Positions 14,991 through 27,018 of a stretch of 64,000 nucleotides of DNA are shown piece after piece (position 1 is the stretch's first letter; every line of letters begins with the position of its first letter). A program made the position numbers and the translations under genes. The stretch comes from Urechis unicinctus (lineage: Eukaryota > Annelida > Polychaeta > Xenopneusta > Urechidae), in contig CM067350.1 in NCBI GenBank assembly GCA_034190875.2, positions 24,808,868 through 24,872,867 on the forward strand, read 5' to 3'. Below the pieces are notes generated by a model. The model made no database searches. It was not told where the DNA came from and was given only the letters and a program-made list of their open reading frames with translations.

Positions 14991-16918
14991 CCCACGCATT
15001 TGTACACTATTTAGAGACATCACATTAACAAGAAGAAGATGTGGCTTAGGGTGCATAGAAAAACGGATCTTCTTATACATCAAATAACTATTACTGTATG
15101 CCAATGCATATCGTAGTTATGTAGCACTTGATGTAGGTCACTGCCATATGAATATCATTGATCCATCATCATAAACAACGGTTCCAATTATCACGCTTCT
15201 TTGATCATCAACGATCGTAAGGGTCCAAATTAAGGTCCATGTATCGTTCGAACCCTAAAACCCTGTACATAGGCAAGCGTGCAGAATATCAATAATGAAA
15301 TATCATGACAGGTGTGTCCTGCGCTTTTTTATACCATATATATATATTTATATCAGACAACACCCGGTACTTGGTCAATCTCGATTGCGAGGAAGTTCTT
15401 AATTCCGATTGTGTCTATTACTGTACTTCCTTTTTTTAGTCATTCGTGCAACAAACAAGGCCCTTATCAGATGATTCAAGCAACGCTTTGAACAACGCAT
15501 TTGCACGGGACCATTCATTGTAGTGATTTGGTGGTTCAACGACAATCTGACATTACGTCTATAACCAGTGACAGCATGTAAAAGGTAAAGATAAGACTAT
15601 GACAAATCGTCACTAATGCGATCACAGAGCGCAATTTAGAAAAACATGCAACGCACGGGTGTCGCTATATTTGTTAACTCACACCGACGTATATACTGAA
15701 ATATTTATGCTTAAGCCGTACAATATAACAAATACATGACACTTCACAATGAAATGTACTCCATATAGCATGTAGGCTTACGCTGAATAGGCCCTGTGAA
15801 GCAGGACAAACCGCCGGCATGCAACACTAAAGACATAATATCATTTTTCGTAGGTAGAATAACTAGAACACAACAGATCTATTGCATGATACCCAACGTA
15901 GTTGCCATTTTGCGGCACATAAATGCAATGTTGATAATGTCGTGACATTTAGTAATCATCCTGATTTTACGTTACATTTGACAATCATCCTGATTTGACT
16001 GGTTTTTTTTAAGTAATGCAGAATAGTGGTGTTTTAGGAAAGTACAAAAATGGTAATAAAGCACATAACCCTCAACGTTTGCATCATTCTGAGAACAGGA
16101 TTAATATTGACGAGGTCTTTTCATTAAAAGCTCCAGTCACACTACTTAAAGGATATTAGCTGGTAAATGCAACATTGCTGGACATGACAGGTAATTTGAA
16201 GCAGCATTACGCTCCATTAACGGTCATTCGTAGAGCAGATCATACCGTTAGCCCCTTTCATCCATTTACAGAGGTGCAACCGCTAACAGATTTACAAGCA
16301 ATACAGATAATGCTAAATGCTTTGGTAACCATTGGGTAAATTTATCCACGTAATGAAACGTTTAAGTGCATGACCGAATTTCTTAACGAATTAAATTTCC
16401 TCTCTTAAGTCATAATAGTAGAAATGTTCTATTTAACATTACAGGGTGTACTAATGAACCATGATTTAATGAGTATTCATTAATACTTATATTATCATTT
16501 CGCAAATCTATACCATATTTGCATTATTATTCAATAAACAAAATAGCAAAGTATATAACTTTCTTGTGGCTTGCAACAAATACATACCACAAAACTCGCG
16601 AACAGGTCAATAGGTCAATATATTAGTTTTATTTCTCCACATGAATATTCAACGCTCGCTAGATAAATCTGTTGACTGTAAAACATATCACATTGGTATA
16701 AGCTAACACGATTGAAACATAACAGGCAATTAATGACCCAACAACAATTCAACAATCTACATCAATTACCACATAAGCAGCATCAGCCACAAGGGATGAG
16801 GTAGGTCCATACTAGCAAGCAGCATCGCGTTTAATATATACAAAAATTGTGAATTGTCGGCTGACATAAATCCCCAATTACACTATTACCGTCACAAATG
16901 TGGGGATTGTCGATTTAT
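14991..16918. other. intergenic, nothing recognised
   Basis: AT-rich sequence without a supported gene. TGACAATCATCCTGATTT-like words repeat near 15950-15995. Confidence 0.6.
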
Positions 16919-16950
16919 TGTGTGTGTGTGTATGTGTGTATGTATGCGTA

Positions 16951-17003
<53 letters not shown>
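16919..17003 (+). repeat. (GT)n microsatellite, about 85 bp
   Basis: GT dinucleotide array, imperfect in its first 35 bp (TATG, TCTG interruptions). Confidence 0.97.
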
Positions 17004-17004
<1 letters not shown>

Positions 17005-18403
17005 TGGTAGCGCCATATAAGCACATATATGTTCTTGCGCAATAATCCAATTATACTCGAGTGCACCTCTTCTGTGTTGCAATCGCTATTCACACCAACC
17101 AAATAAATACTGTCTTCCACAATGCTGGACCACACAAGACTGTTAGCAAACAGTTGTGCAATGCAAATAAGATCGGTATAACACAGTGTAGTATGTTTTG
17201 GCATAACCAGACGTCCAAGTCAATTGCAATCAGAAGTGGAACATGAGGACTATAGTCACATCACGCATCATTTATAGTGTAATACTTCTCATTTTATGTA
17301 CATAATTCAAGTCCATTAACAAATAACTATTGCTTAGAATAGAAATTATTTAATTGAAAATGTACACAAGTAGATAAATCAGCTAACAAAATAATCCTGC
17401 TCATTCAACTAGGACCTCATCAGCATAAACCCTCTGTCCACTTAAACCATGCCACACACTGAACATATCAAATAATAGGCCTGCTACAACACTCCCCCAC
17501 ACCACATGGAACTAAATTATGAAATATCTAAATCCATATGAGAACAATGTACTACCTAGATCTACACTATTTCTACTATTACTCAGAATATTGAATCCTA
17601 TATTGCTATCAGAAATGGTTAATCACCCTGTATTCTTGATACAGTAAGGTGAGACTCTGGATATACAAACCCTTCTTAAAAACATAGTAATCACCATAAA
17701 GTTGACACGAGTGCATAATAACTGGGCCATAGTTAGTCATTCAATCAGTGCAATGCTAACCACCTAAGACATACAACCTAACACTGATCAATGCGCAACA
17801 CACATTTGCTTAGCACGTTTGATTAGAGCTATGTTCGGTTCATTGTAGGATACATGCCAAAAGTTTTGAATATATTGATCTATTCTTACAAAAATATAAA
17901 CATATAAACAGCATGTGCTCATATTGCTACTGAAATTTCCTATTTAATAGACAGGTATTTCCAACAATTAATTGTAAAGATTTGCACTATACACTGGACA
18001 ATAACTGCTATTTTGGCATCATCAACAAACTGCCAACAGCAGACCAATTCCTAAACACTTGCTCATTCTTTTGATGAACATAGCCTAAACATGTATTAAT
18101 AATATACTTCTCAAAACAAGCACTACTACAGCAACAAAAATGTAAATCGACAAAAGAAAGCTAACTCTTGACAAAAGAACTGGTAACATTAGATGTTCAA
18201 TCTTAAAAACCTACTGTATTCAACCCATATCGACGACACCAGTTACAACGCTGCAGATTATTAGGGCTGTAGTAGATAATCTTTAATGTTAGTGTCTTCA
18301 CTGCATTGCAATTCATGCATATCTAACTTTATCATTTCTTCATGATTAAGTAATTGACAATGATTGTATTTGACAATGGCAACATCGTTTGCCTAACGCT
18401 TTG
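17004..18403. other. intergenic or 3' flank of the syd-1-like gene
   Basis: AT-rich with no gene. ATTAAA-type hexamers on the minus strand (for example near 18282 and 17943) are possible but unproven poly(A) signals for a transcript ending after 18404. Confidence 0.45.
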
Positions 18404-18609
18404 TCAACAAGAGGAAGCCTCAGCACCATCCCAGTGTGGGGATCCATCTTTGCTACTATCTGCGGTCGTCATGTGAAGGGACAAGGCACCAGGAGACAAC
18501 ATATGGTGCTGGCTTTTCTTGACTTCACTTCGTATTCCTTCTTCCATCAGAGTGCTGCCATTAGAGATGCCAGCCTTGTCAACGCTGGCACCTAAGTCGT
18601 CAGAGCTAT
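18404..18609 (-). CDS. probable hidden terminal exon of the syd-1-like gene
   Basis: Directly after the acceptor ACTTTGTTTCAG, one frame stays open for 67 codons to a TGA (18404-18406). It reads SSDDLGASVDKAGISNGS at its start and DSSKDGSPHWDGAEASSC at its end. The block is clearly more GC-rich than its surroundings and has the same Ser/Gly/Lys-rich disordered character as the preceding tail. It contains no early ATG, so ORF callers miss it. Using acceptor CAG|AT it needs a phase-1 donor upstream. Using the nearby ATAG|CTC it needs phase 2, which the AA|GTAACC at the end of the previous exon would provide. The join is therefore not settled. The plus-strand frame at 18389-18595 is its shadow. 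Confidence 0.55.
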
Positions 18610-19592
18610 CTGAAACAAAGTGAGTGGTCTATAAAGTACATCTGTGTCTGCGATTCTAGCTGTAAAATAGCATGTAGCTAGTTCAGGCGTAATCATTTGA
18701 ATAAGCATATCAATCTGCTATTATAACATTAATAACAATAACTAAGCTTATAATTAAATTATTCCAGTGCTCATATGCCATATACAACCGCAAGACTGAA
18801 ACAGTTAAGATTAAACAAGGTAACATAGGTCTGCGATCAAAACAGGCCACAACACAGAATGACTGTAAGCAGTGTTTGGCTAAGAATATCTAGCCGTTAA
18901 CTACTTGGTGCACTCCCACACCATTCCTATGAAAGAGAGAAAGGACAGAAATGGAAAAATACATACAAGTCAAATGACAAAAAATATGATATCACAAATC
19001 TAGGGTCACAACAGGAACAAACAAGTGCTGGAAGGCAACAAACCATAGTGCATTAATAACCAGTAGAAAAAACAGTTTTCTCAGCAAAATGCAGTTTAGA
19101 GAGTGTTCTATCATCCTTTGGCGAGGCTAAGAGAAAATAGTTCTCACAAGCCATGTGGTAAGCTCGCAATAAATCTGAGAAAACCTTGTGTTTGACGAAA
19201 AATCATGCTTTCATGGTTTTAGCTACCTTGATCACATGACATATTGGCTTGGGCAACACGGGAGAGTGCACAACAGGTAGGGCCATGGAAACTAGTATTT
19301 CACAACAGGCATCTTGTGGACGAGTGAGTGGGGGTGGTTTGTTTCTTCACTATTTTCGAGTTAGGTAAAAGCCTATAGTGCCAAAAATCGAGGATAGGTT
19401 ATCATTTAGTTTTCGTAACATCTTGTTGGACTTTCATACCATCAATGGAATGTGCATCCGATTACATGCAGGGAGTGATACATGGATGGCACGTCTAGAG
19501 GCTACATAAAAACAGATTTTTAAAAACTATGGCAATATTGTTCAGGAGGAAAAGATGACGCACTTCCGGGGCCAGAGATGGGACACCATCGG
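18610..19592 (-). other. 3' UTR or last intron of the syd-1-like gene
   Basis: This AT-rich stretch separates the TAA at 19593 from the coding-like exon at 18404-18609. It is either 3' untranslated sequence or an intron beginning near 19596. It ends in a convincing acceptor tract (CACTCACTTTGTTTCAG). I see no other feature. Confidence 0.5.
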
Positions 19593-20080
19593 TTACTTTT
19601 TGATGGGATTGGAGGGCTGCGACGGGGATGCATCGCGTGTCATGGAATAACCAGCGCTTCCACCCATTCGAGGCTTCCTAGACCCATGTACCCTCAAGCA
19701 TTGAGCGCAATGGCAGCCGCATTTGGCAGAACTAACGTTGCCACCGGGCTTTGAAGCCGCCGCTGTTGGATCTGCACTTCGAGGGTCTCTATCCACAGAA
19801 AGACTCCGTTGTATACGAGGAGGCTGCCTCCTTGGCGGCTGCGGTGAGGAGGCATATAGCGTAGAACAGCACGGATTATGATTTTCAGGGTACCTTGATG
19901 GCGTGGCGGCGGCAGCGGCCAAACAAACTTTGTCTGAGCTGTCATTTATTGTAACAGACCGTGGCAAAGTTCTAGAGCGCATCTGGCTGTTTGAATTGCT
20001 GGGTCGATTCGGCGCTTTAGGTGGTATCATTTGCTTTCTGGCCGTGGGCAGCGTATTTGCCTGACTTGATGGATTGCATC
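19593..20080 (-). CDS. syd-1/RhoGAP100F-like gene, C-terminal tail exon
   Basis: This exon continues in frame from the RhoGAP exon (two bases complete a Gly codon) and encodes about 160 residues of low-complexity, basic, Ser/Pro/Arg-rich tail. Motifs include MIPPKAPNRPSNSNSQ, RTLPRSVTIND, QRSLSVDRDPRSAD and a Cys cluster KCGCHCAQC. The frame stops at TAA 19593-19595. That stop is formed by the sequence AAAAAGTAACC, where AA|GTAACC could also be a phase-2 splice donor. The exon could therefore be terminal, or it could be spliced to the coding-like exon at 18404-18609. No AATAAA poly(A) signal is evident close downstream on the minus strand. Confidence 0.85.
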
Positions 20081-20927
20081 CTGGATGAAAACATAGTGAA
20101 CATGATTAGTACAAGCCGAATACCATCGTGACCCGGCGCCCAACCATATTAAAACCCAAGGGCGCCGTTTTATGATGCACGGCTCGCTTGCGTGTCCGCT
20201 TCGGTAGTCCTAATTTTGAATTAAATCCAGGGGCAATCTTAATGGTCATGCTGGTGTCCAGAGTGTCTTATACGGATTGGTTTATAAATACAGATATAAC
20301 CGCTTACAACTATTGCAATGAAACACGTATGTACACACACTACGCCGAAAAATTCGTAAACCGTGCTTTGGACCCCACTGACCATGCTGTAAATATATTA
20401 CCATGTCAATTCGCAGTATCAATTCAAACACACGAACCATGCGTAGTCAACACAAGAATACAATACAATTATCTAATGCTAAAATGATTTATAATCACCA
20501 ATGGTGGGCACCATCAATTTGTTTCCATCAAATGTGTTGATGATTTGCAGGTGATATATATTCGTTAATTACAGGTGTGATATTATATAACACAACGATG
20601 TAACATGCACCCTACCCTAAATAGGCAAACCTCACTTACTTTTCTTTAATGCTGCGGAAGGCAACAAGAATGGAACAGATCACTTAATGAACATGGCATC
20701 CATACCAGTAGCGGTTTCGTCATTACCACACAAGCATTCTTAAGCAGTAAATAGGAAGCGACAATCTCATTGCAAAACCAGTAATTCAAAATTCCAATTA
20801 TATACTTTGATTGAAAGCGTGCAAATCATAGGCAACAGATAAGCACAGCCATGAAGCCTTACGGAAATCTTATTATATTGCAAAGCCATGCACCTCGTAT
20901 TACTGACATATCATATTCCTTACTCAC
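20081..20927 (-). other. syd-1-like gene, 0.85-kb intron
   Basis: Phase-1 GT-AG intron, donor GTGAGTAAGG at 20927 and acceptor GTTTTCATCCAG ending at 20081. Nothing else is recognisable inside it. Confidence 0.85.
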
Positions 20928-21141
20928 CTCTGGCCTGTGGCCATATGTCAAGCAGATAACGAAGCACCTCAATATGTCTTTTGAAGTCCATGGCCTGCTC
21001 AGCCATCCCAAGTGCGCTCTGCGGCGAAGGACACAGCAATACGGGTCCAAAGCATACAGCTAGGTTGGCATTAGGCATCTTGTTGATGTCAGCCTTCATC
21101 GCAACACGCTTGAGATGATCCAGGAGAAAAGCCATGGTGTC
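20928..21141 (-). CDS. syd-1/RhoGAP100F-like gene, RhoGAP C-terminal exon
   Basis: This 214-nt exon encodes DTMAFLLDHLKRVAMKAD, then NKMPNANLAVCFGPVLL, and ends in FKRHIEVLRYLLDIWPQAR. It is the C-terminal half of a RhoGAP domain, including the conserved Asn/Pro segment before the CFGPVLL helix that completes the GTPase-binding face. It enters in phase 0 after a CATACAG acceptor and leaves in phase 1 at G|GTGAGTAA (donor at 20927). The domain assembled from the three exons is of normal RhoGAP length with no gaps. No key residue appears lost. Confidence 0.95.
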
Positions 21142-23302
21142 CTGTATGTATATATCATGGTCAAAAACTGTGATACAATGCATTGTTAGGGACGTTGACG
21201 TTTTTTTTTATTATAATATCAAATACATTGAAAACCCATTTTGCACGCCCCGATATCATGCGAGTTCGGCTTTGATGCGATGATCCACCGGAATCTTTTT
21301 GCATAACCCCCAAATGAATTACGATGCCATGTAATGGTGGGTGACCCTTTTTTACAAACACACACAGTGACAAGACTATTGTAACCATTTAAATGAGATT
21401 AACGGGAAATCATCGTCCCGAGCGATCCGATAGTCTTTTTTTTTATTCGCGATTAAGTGCTGCATTTAAGCGGTTTTTTTGTATACGCATTCACATTGCA
21501 ATCTTGTGGTCACGACATGGGTCATTGATCTCACTGAGGATGTGTGGTGACGCTATGATATTTATATATCATAACGTACTTTAATAAACTTCCCTGAAGA
21601 CGATATGCAGTAGTATGTTTATATGGGACTGATGCAATCACCCAATAGCAGAATTCAAACTCAATAATGCATAGCACGAAACATACGTGGAACATTAATA
21701 CATATCAGCGATGCCTTGTGAATGCATTAGTTAACTACGATATGGCCGACCGGAATAGTTAACTGAAATGACTTAAACTTATATCGGTTAAAGCAGCGTT
21801 CTCAGGTGATTGATCGAGTCGCGACATGAGGTCATAGTCAAGTCATTCAGAACCCTATGCTTTAACGGCCCTTTTGTAATCGATCTGCAACGGCTTCTCC
21901 ACAAACGATAAATAGCACTGAGCAGAGAACAAAACTGTCTGGGCCAGCTGTATACAACCACGAGAAGTGTGTTGGGGCCGAGATCCGAGGGATTGCGTCA
22001 TAGAGCTGTGAACTGCACGAGTATGTGTCGCTGGTTTTCATATTAAGCGCAGCTACTCTGAAGTCAACCACTTCGATAGAAGAGACAATTTATATTTAAA
22101 CTGCCTATGACATTTGACTTCAAGGCATATGAGTTAATCACCACGTATGAAGCTGCTCTTGATACCGTCGTTCGAAAAACTACACATGCGAACATCGTTT
22201 AGCAAGAAAAACGTAGAATCCACCATCGATAATATCATTGAGCGGTAACGGTATATAGTCAGGCAAAACGAAACTTCAACGTGCTTCCTGCAAATGATTG
22301 ATCGGATAAAACTATATTGCTTGGCATTGTTGTTTAGGGCCAGGAAAGATGACACCGCGAGAATGCCTGATACTGTCCCGCTACGAGTACACGCGGTGGC
22401 ACATATTTCATGACGGTTGATCACTACAACGCAGTTGTCCTTCTGAATTCTATGATGGAGCAGCCTAAGTAGGAATACGCTGGCAGCATGTGCGCGCTAC
22501 TGATTAAATATTTAACGAGGACTACAAAGATATCCAACACATTTGCTTCTGGATCATATTGCAGGACGCCGAACATTTGCATTTTTATAGTAGCTAATGC
22601 TCTCCTATCACTATATCCGAATTAGGGGATTTTAAAGCACAGAATACGTCATACAATGATACCCAAGGGTTCCATATATGTAATCAGCGACCCTGAAGGA
22701 ACACAAAGGAGCATTCCTGGGGGAAAAAGAACAAACTACGTTAAGATATCATTAACCGACCGGATAACACCTTGCTTTATGATGAATCGACGGTCTGCTC
22801 TATTGACTTGACCCGAAAAGTCTGCGGCTGAGAGGTCGCCGTTTTATGCAGGATATTATCTGTAACATTTTTATCAATGATCTTATCATAAAACAGCGGC
22901 GAACTGGTCGCTGGTAGCGCTCATTCTTATCGCAAAGGTTGCGTGTTCGTTGGCGGGGCTTCTAGTCGATGTACAGCATATTTAACACGCAGGTACACCT
23001 TTTCATATGCACCATATCGGCAACGTTTTAAATCGTGCTCTTCTGACATTTAGCTATAACTGGTGTACATCGATCGTTCTTAATGCTCTGCTAGTCGCAA
23101 GTGCAGTATGCAGGCAGTACAAATGTAGTCGTTTCTCCTCTACTATAGTCCATACTTCACCATATCAGTAATCCAAATCACAGAGGAAGATACCACAAAT
23201 AGTTCCATCGTGATGTGGCTTTTGATTTCGTTGAATCAAATATGAAAAAATACGATTTGACGAGGCACTGAAAGACAGCGACATAAATTAAACTCTACTG
23301 AC
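21142..23302 (-). other. syd-1-like gene, 2.16-kb intron
   Basis: Phase-0 GT-AG intron, donor GTCAGTAG at 23302 and acceptor ATATACATACAG ending at 21142. I see no repeat family or additional exon in it. Confidence 0.85.
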
Positions 23303-23463
23303 CTGGTTGGCCTTCGGAAGACACTCCAATACGCTCAGCATCAGTTTGGCACTTCCTGTGGGGTCGCCAGGCAAGCGCACGCTGAGAGCGTCGAGCAGCA
23401 TGGAATAGAGAGCGTTAGTGAACAAAGGCTCCGGCAGTTCACGAAGGAAGTCCTTCAACACCC
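23303..23463 (-). CDS. syd-1/RhoGAP100F-like gene, RhoGAP middle exon
   Basis: This 161-nt exon encodes GVLKDFLRELPEPLFTNALY and continues to CLPKANQ. It holds the conserved RhoGAP helix with Lys-Asp-Phe-Leu-Arg-Glu-Leu-Pro-Glu-Pro-Leu, which contacts the small GTPase. The phase-1 junction with the exon ending at 27019 completes the Gly codon of ITG-VLKDF. It ends on CAG|GTCAGTAG (donor at 23302) in phase 0. Acceptor CTACTAG lies just upstream. The sequence is unmistakably RhoGAP, and the order and strand make it part of the syd-1-like gene. Confidence 0.95.
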
Positions 23464-26400
23464 CTAGTAGACACAAAACAGGATTTCTGTTCAAATGCAT
23501 TGAAGCAATTTATTATATTGTGATAAGTTGGTTTTTCCCTTGCCAGTTCATCTCTGACAAACACTGAGTATCAAGGGAAACGCACAACCAGAGCAATTTC
23601 ATATAACGCAATTCGTTTCATGTTTAACAGTGTTAACCAAATATTACAGCAAAGATGACTACAGCTGCATTCAAACACGCTTACATATTGCAATGGTATC
23701 CACTCTTTCGAGTAAATACCATTGAAATTGGATAGTAATGTACCATATCAATCTACACGGGGCGAATAATGGAAGAGTCGGACAGATATCAAACTGCGAA
23801 CTCTCAATCGGCAAATTCAAGGAACTGCATTGTCGTTAAGCACGCTAATGGCCTTCACGATAAAGGGTCGAGAAGAATTGATTGAAGTGGACAGTGGTTC
23901 AGAAGATTACGCTAGCACTTCTGAGTGACGTTACTTGAAAACAAACAATAATCATCTGTAGTGTAGCTCACTAGTAGGATTTTCACAAATTGATGTCTAT
24001 AATGTCAGCAAGAGGTTGCCTTGGTAATGATATTTTATAGGACATATTAACCCTGCTCGGTCGCTTCGGTATATCCTTTTACATTAATCAAGACGTAAAA
24101 TCAATAACGGGCCCACGCAAACGATATTTGTGGCATTAACCTGTACTATATCAGAGCCAACCTGCACACAAACGGTCGTAAACGTGTTTTTCGCCAAGAA
24201 AGGAGGAGAGTGGCTCATTTTATATCGACGTTCTTGTGTTTTAGGAACTGAAGCAGCCGTGTTTTACGATCGACTTTCCTACATCATTTTGCTTCACTCG
24301 AGCTGTTTAAGTCGAGAATGTTCCAAGACTCAAAACTAACCAAGCATAACTAGACTTAAGGTGGTCCATTATTGCTGAGAAAAGTAAGGAAACTAAGATA
24401 AACCCCATGTTTATTGTCCATAGATAACTGGTTGACAAGCTCCATGCACCCTTAACTTACACCACCAAATTGCATCATTATTCATTACATTTTTATCGAT
24501 GTATTTTTCACCTCTATTTCTACCATAATACGTTAGCTAAAAAACAAATATATTTTGTAATTGGAACAATAATGTGCCTAGAGCTTGAAACATTGAATCA
24601 CCCTGGAACTTGAAAAATCTTAACTTATATGAGAGCCTCTTCAGTTTCAGTTGGCTGTCCAAGAGACGTGGGATTCGGGCAGGTCTTGGGATGAAGCAAC
24701 AACATTTACAGCTACATGGTCGCGATATGATCAAGGGTGTTAAAGGGTTGATAAGCACTTTCCCAAAAAGCATAAATTTGATTAATTAAATGGATTAAAG
24801 CATTTATTAAAAAAACATTTTCTGTTGATCCCGAACTGCTAAATGATTCGACGGTTAGCCTATTTAGAAACCGAGAACACCAAGTCATTGATAATTTATC
24901 GCCTCGAAAACAATCTTCATACATTGCTTACAAAGATGAGCACACGAGTAGCGACCGGGTCCAGCAACTAATAATGCCTGATTCAATCATTTGCTGGAAT
25001 CACCGCTCCTTGAGCTTTGCATGCCTGCCAGTATCTTCCATATGTCATGTAGGGTTTAATTTTGCGTCCCGTCAAAAATAAATGTCGGGTCAGCTTTTTG
25101 ACTCGGGTGTCATTTCCAAACGCAGCAGGGAATCGGTGATTGTTTTTCCAGCAGAAATTTGAAGATTGGTGATTGCCAGTACGTCGCGTGGTACACTGGT
25201 TAAAATATTGTCTGTGACTACATGCATTATAACCCTCTTTCAATAAGTCAAGCAAAATAACGGTTGGCAGTGCCTAAGCTGCAGACAGTGTTCCCCGGAG
25301 GAATCGGACACTGTCGTTATGCAGCAGAGGCTACTTGCGCATTGCATGTTCTTTATTGATTTCTGCGAGCTTGCAGATTCTGAGAAGGGCAGTGGGTGGG
25401 GTGCACGAGACTAATCCCCCACGTGATGTAAGCTGTGATCACTCCTCACAACCAGGGGGCAGCACGGAATCGTTACTTCATTGGGTTGGGGTGCAGATGA
25501 CAGTACCGTCAATATTTGTCAAACGAAGCGGCATCTGTGATTAACATATCGTCAGCGTAGACAAACATTTGCAAGCACGAGATGGCCAACTGTATTTAGG
25601 ATAAGATGCTAAGCTAGATAACATAGCCACGGCGATAAAATCATCAATATCCAATGGCAGCCACATCCTATTAACCGCCAGTAATATAGCTTAATCATAA
25701 ACGAGATAGCTGATAAAAGCTAACAATACGAACATATATATTCGATTATGACAACAGCATCACTTAGCAAGCTATATCCAACGAGGGTGACTGCTAAGCA
25801 ATATTAGTTATCCAAAAATAGCTATGAAGTGTTCATAGTTTTTGAAGGGTGTAGCCGGAATAGCACAAATAGTAAGCACCACCATTATCTAAGTTCGTTT
25901 GTCCTGATAAAGGCCCCATGTATCACCTGTTCTCTGATAAAGATAGCAGTATATATCTCGGGTTCCTTGGTTTAGCCGGCCCGCTACCAGAATAGGTCTA
26001 ACACATGGAAGCCACCGCAGTTTTCCTGGTCAGTTATTTATGTCAGGTGTTTATGGCTTCACACCGGCAATGTTTCCGGCCTAACCACATCCATGTATGG
26101 TATTGGGTATAGCGATTTTGAGGCTTGGTAGGTGTCAACCTGGGTTGAGGGTACGCCTGGAGCTTATGTACTGATAACAAATTAATATAAAATCCACTCA
26201 TCTTTGGCTTTGATCCTGGTTTTACTAACGCAACAATATCACAGATCGACTCAGTCTAATTACGTCAGGGATCGTTTAAATCCAATTTATCACAAAACTA
26301 GCAATGATGATGCTGCACCACTGAGTGAACGACGACATCTGTCACAACGTCATCAATTATTGAACGAACTCCTCGGCAAGAAGGAGCCTCGCTTTTGCCA

Positions 26401-27018
26401 CTGTGGGCGCCTGATTGCAATGAACATATGCTTATGAAAAAGTAGCATGGATTTTGAAATACCTACAAACTTACCCCACATTACATTATGTAACATATAA
26501 GCCAGTACCTGCTTTTAAAATCACATAATTAAGACAACGCGTAATTAAAGGGCAATTTTTGCGTCAAGTAACTTGGGATTCGGCCCGAGAATGATAGAAC
26601 GCGTAGCAAATAACTGTGACAATACCCCAAGGTTAAATAGATGACGAAGGACTGGTCCATAGCTAATATGAGATTACAGGCGTTTTGCGGTCTGATTGTA
26701 TTACCCCTTCGAGACATGCTTTGGTGGAATTTGCCTTGGAGCAATGCAGTTTAGTGCGCGTTAGTGTCACCACGTATTGCTGCCGAGGGGTATAAAAGAA
26801 GAAGCGCTATCTGTGCGGCCTTGCGTAGGCTGCCAAGAAGTTACTGATCAAAGCAGTCGTGATTTATTTCTGGATGCTTTCAGAATAACTACACCATGAT
26901 GAAGAGCACTGAAGTAAAGTGGTACCTAGCTGAAATAACCTGCTGTGAACAGTGATGTATTTGGCAATAACATTACAGTATCCAACGATTGTACTGTTTC
27001 GTTAAATATAAAACTCAC
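23464..27018 (-). other. syd-1-like gene, 3.55-kb intron
   Basis: This GT-AG intron starts GTGAGTTTTA at 27018 and ends GTGTCTACTAG at 23464. Phase 1 is kept on both sides. I see no recognisable mobile element. A minus-strand open frame at about 24983-25284 looks somewhat coding-like and is reported separately. The rest is unremarkable AT-rich sequence. Confidence 0.85.
24983..25284 (-). other. unexplained open frame inside a syd-1 intron
   Basis: About 100 codons open on the minus strand (from about 25284 to a stop at 24983) with segments such as VILLDLLKEGYNACSH and RVKKLTRHLFLTGRK. The composition is less AT-biased than its surroundings. No family is recognised and no splice site or start is convincing. 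It may be a fragment of an old transposon or chance. Confidence 0.25.

Noticed and set aside
18389-18595. Plus-strand 68-codon frame
   Set aside because: It is a shadow of the minus-strand coding-like exon at 18404-18609.
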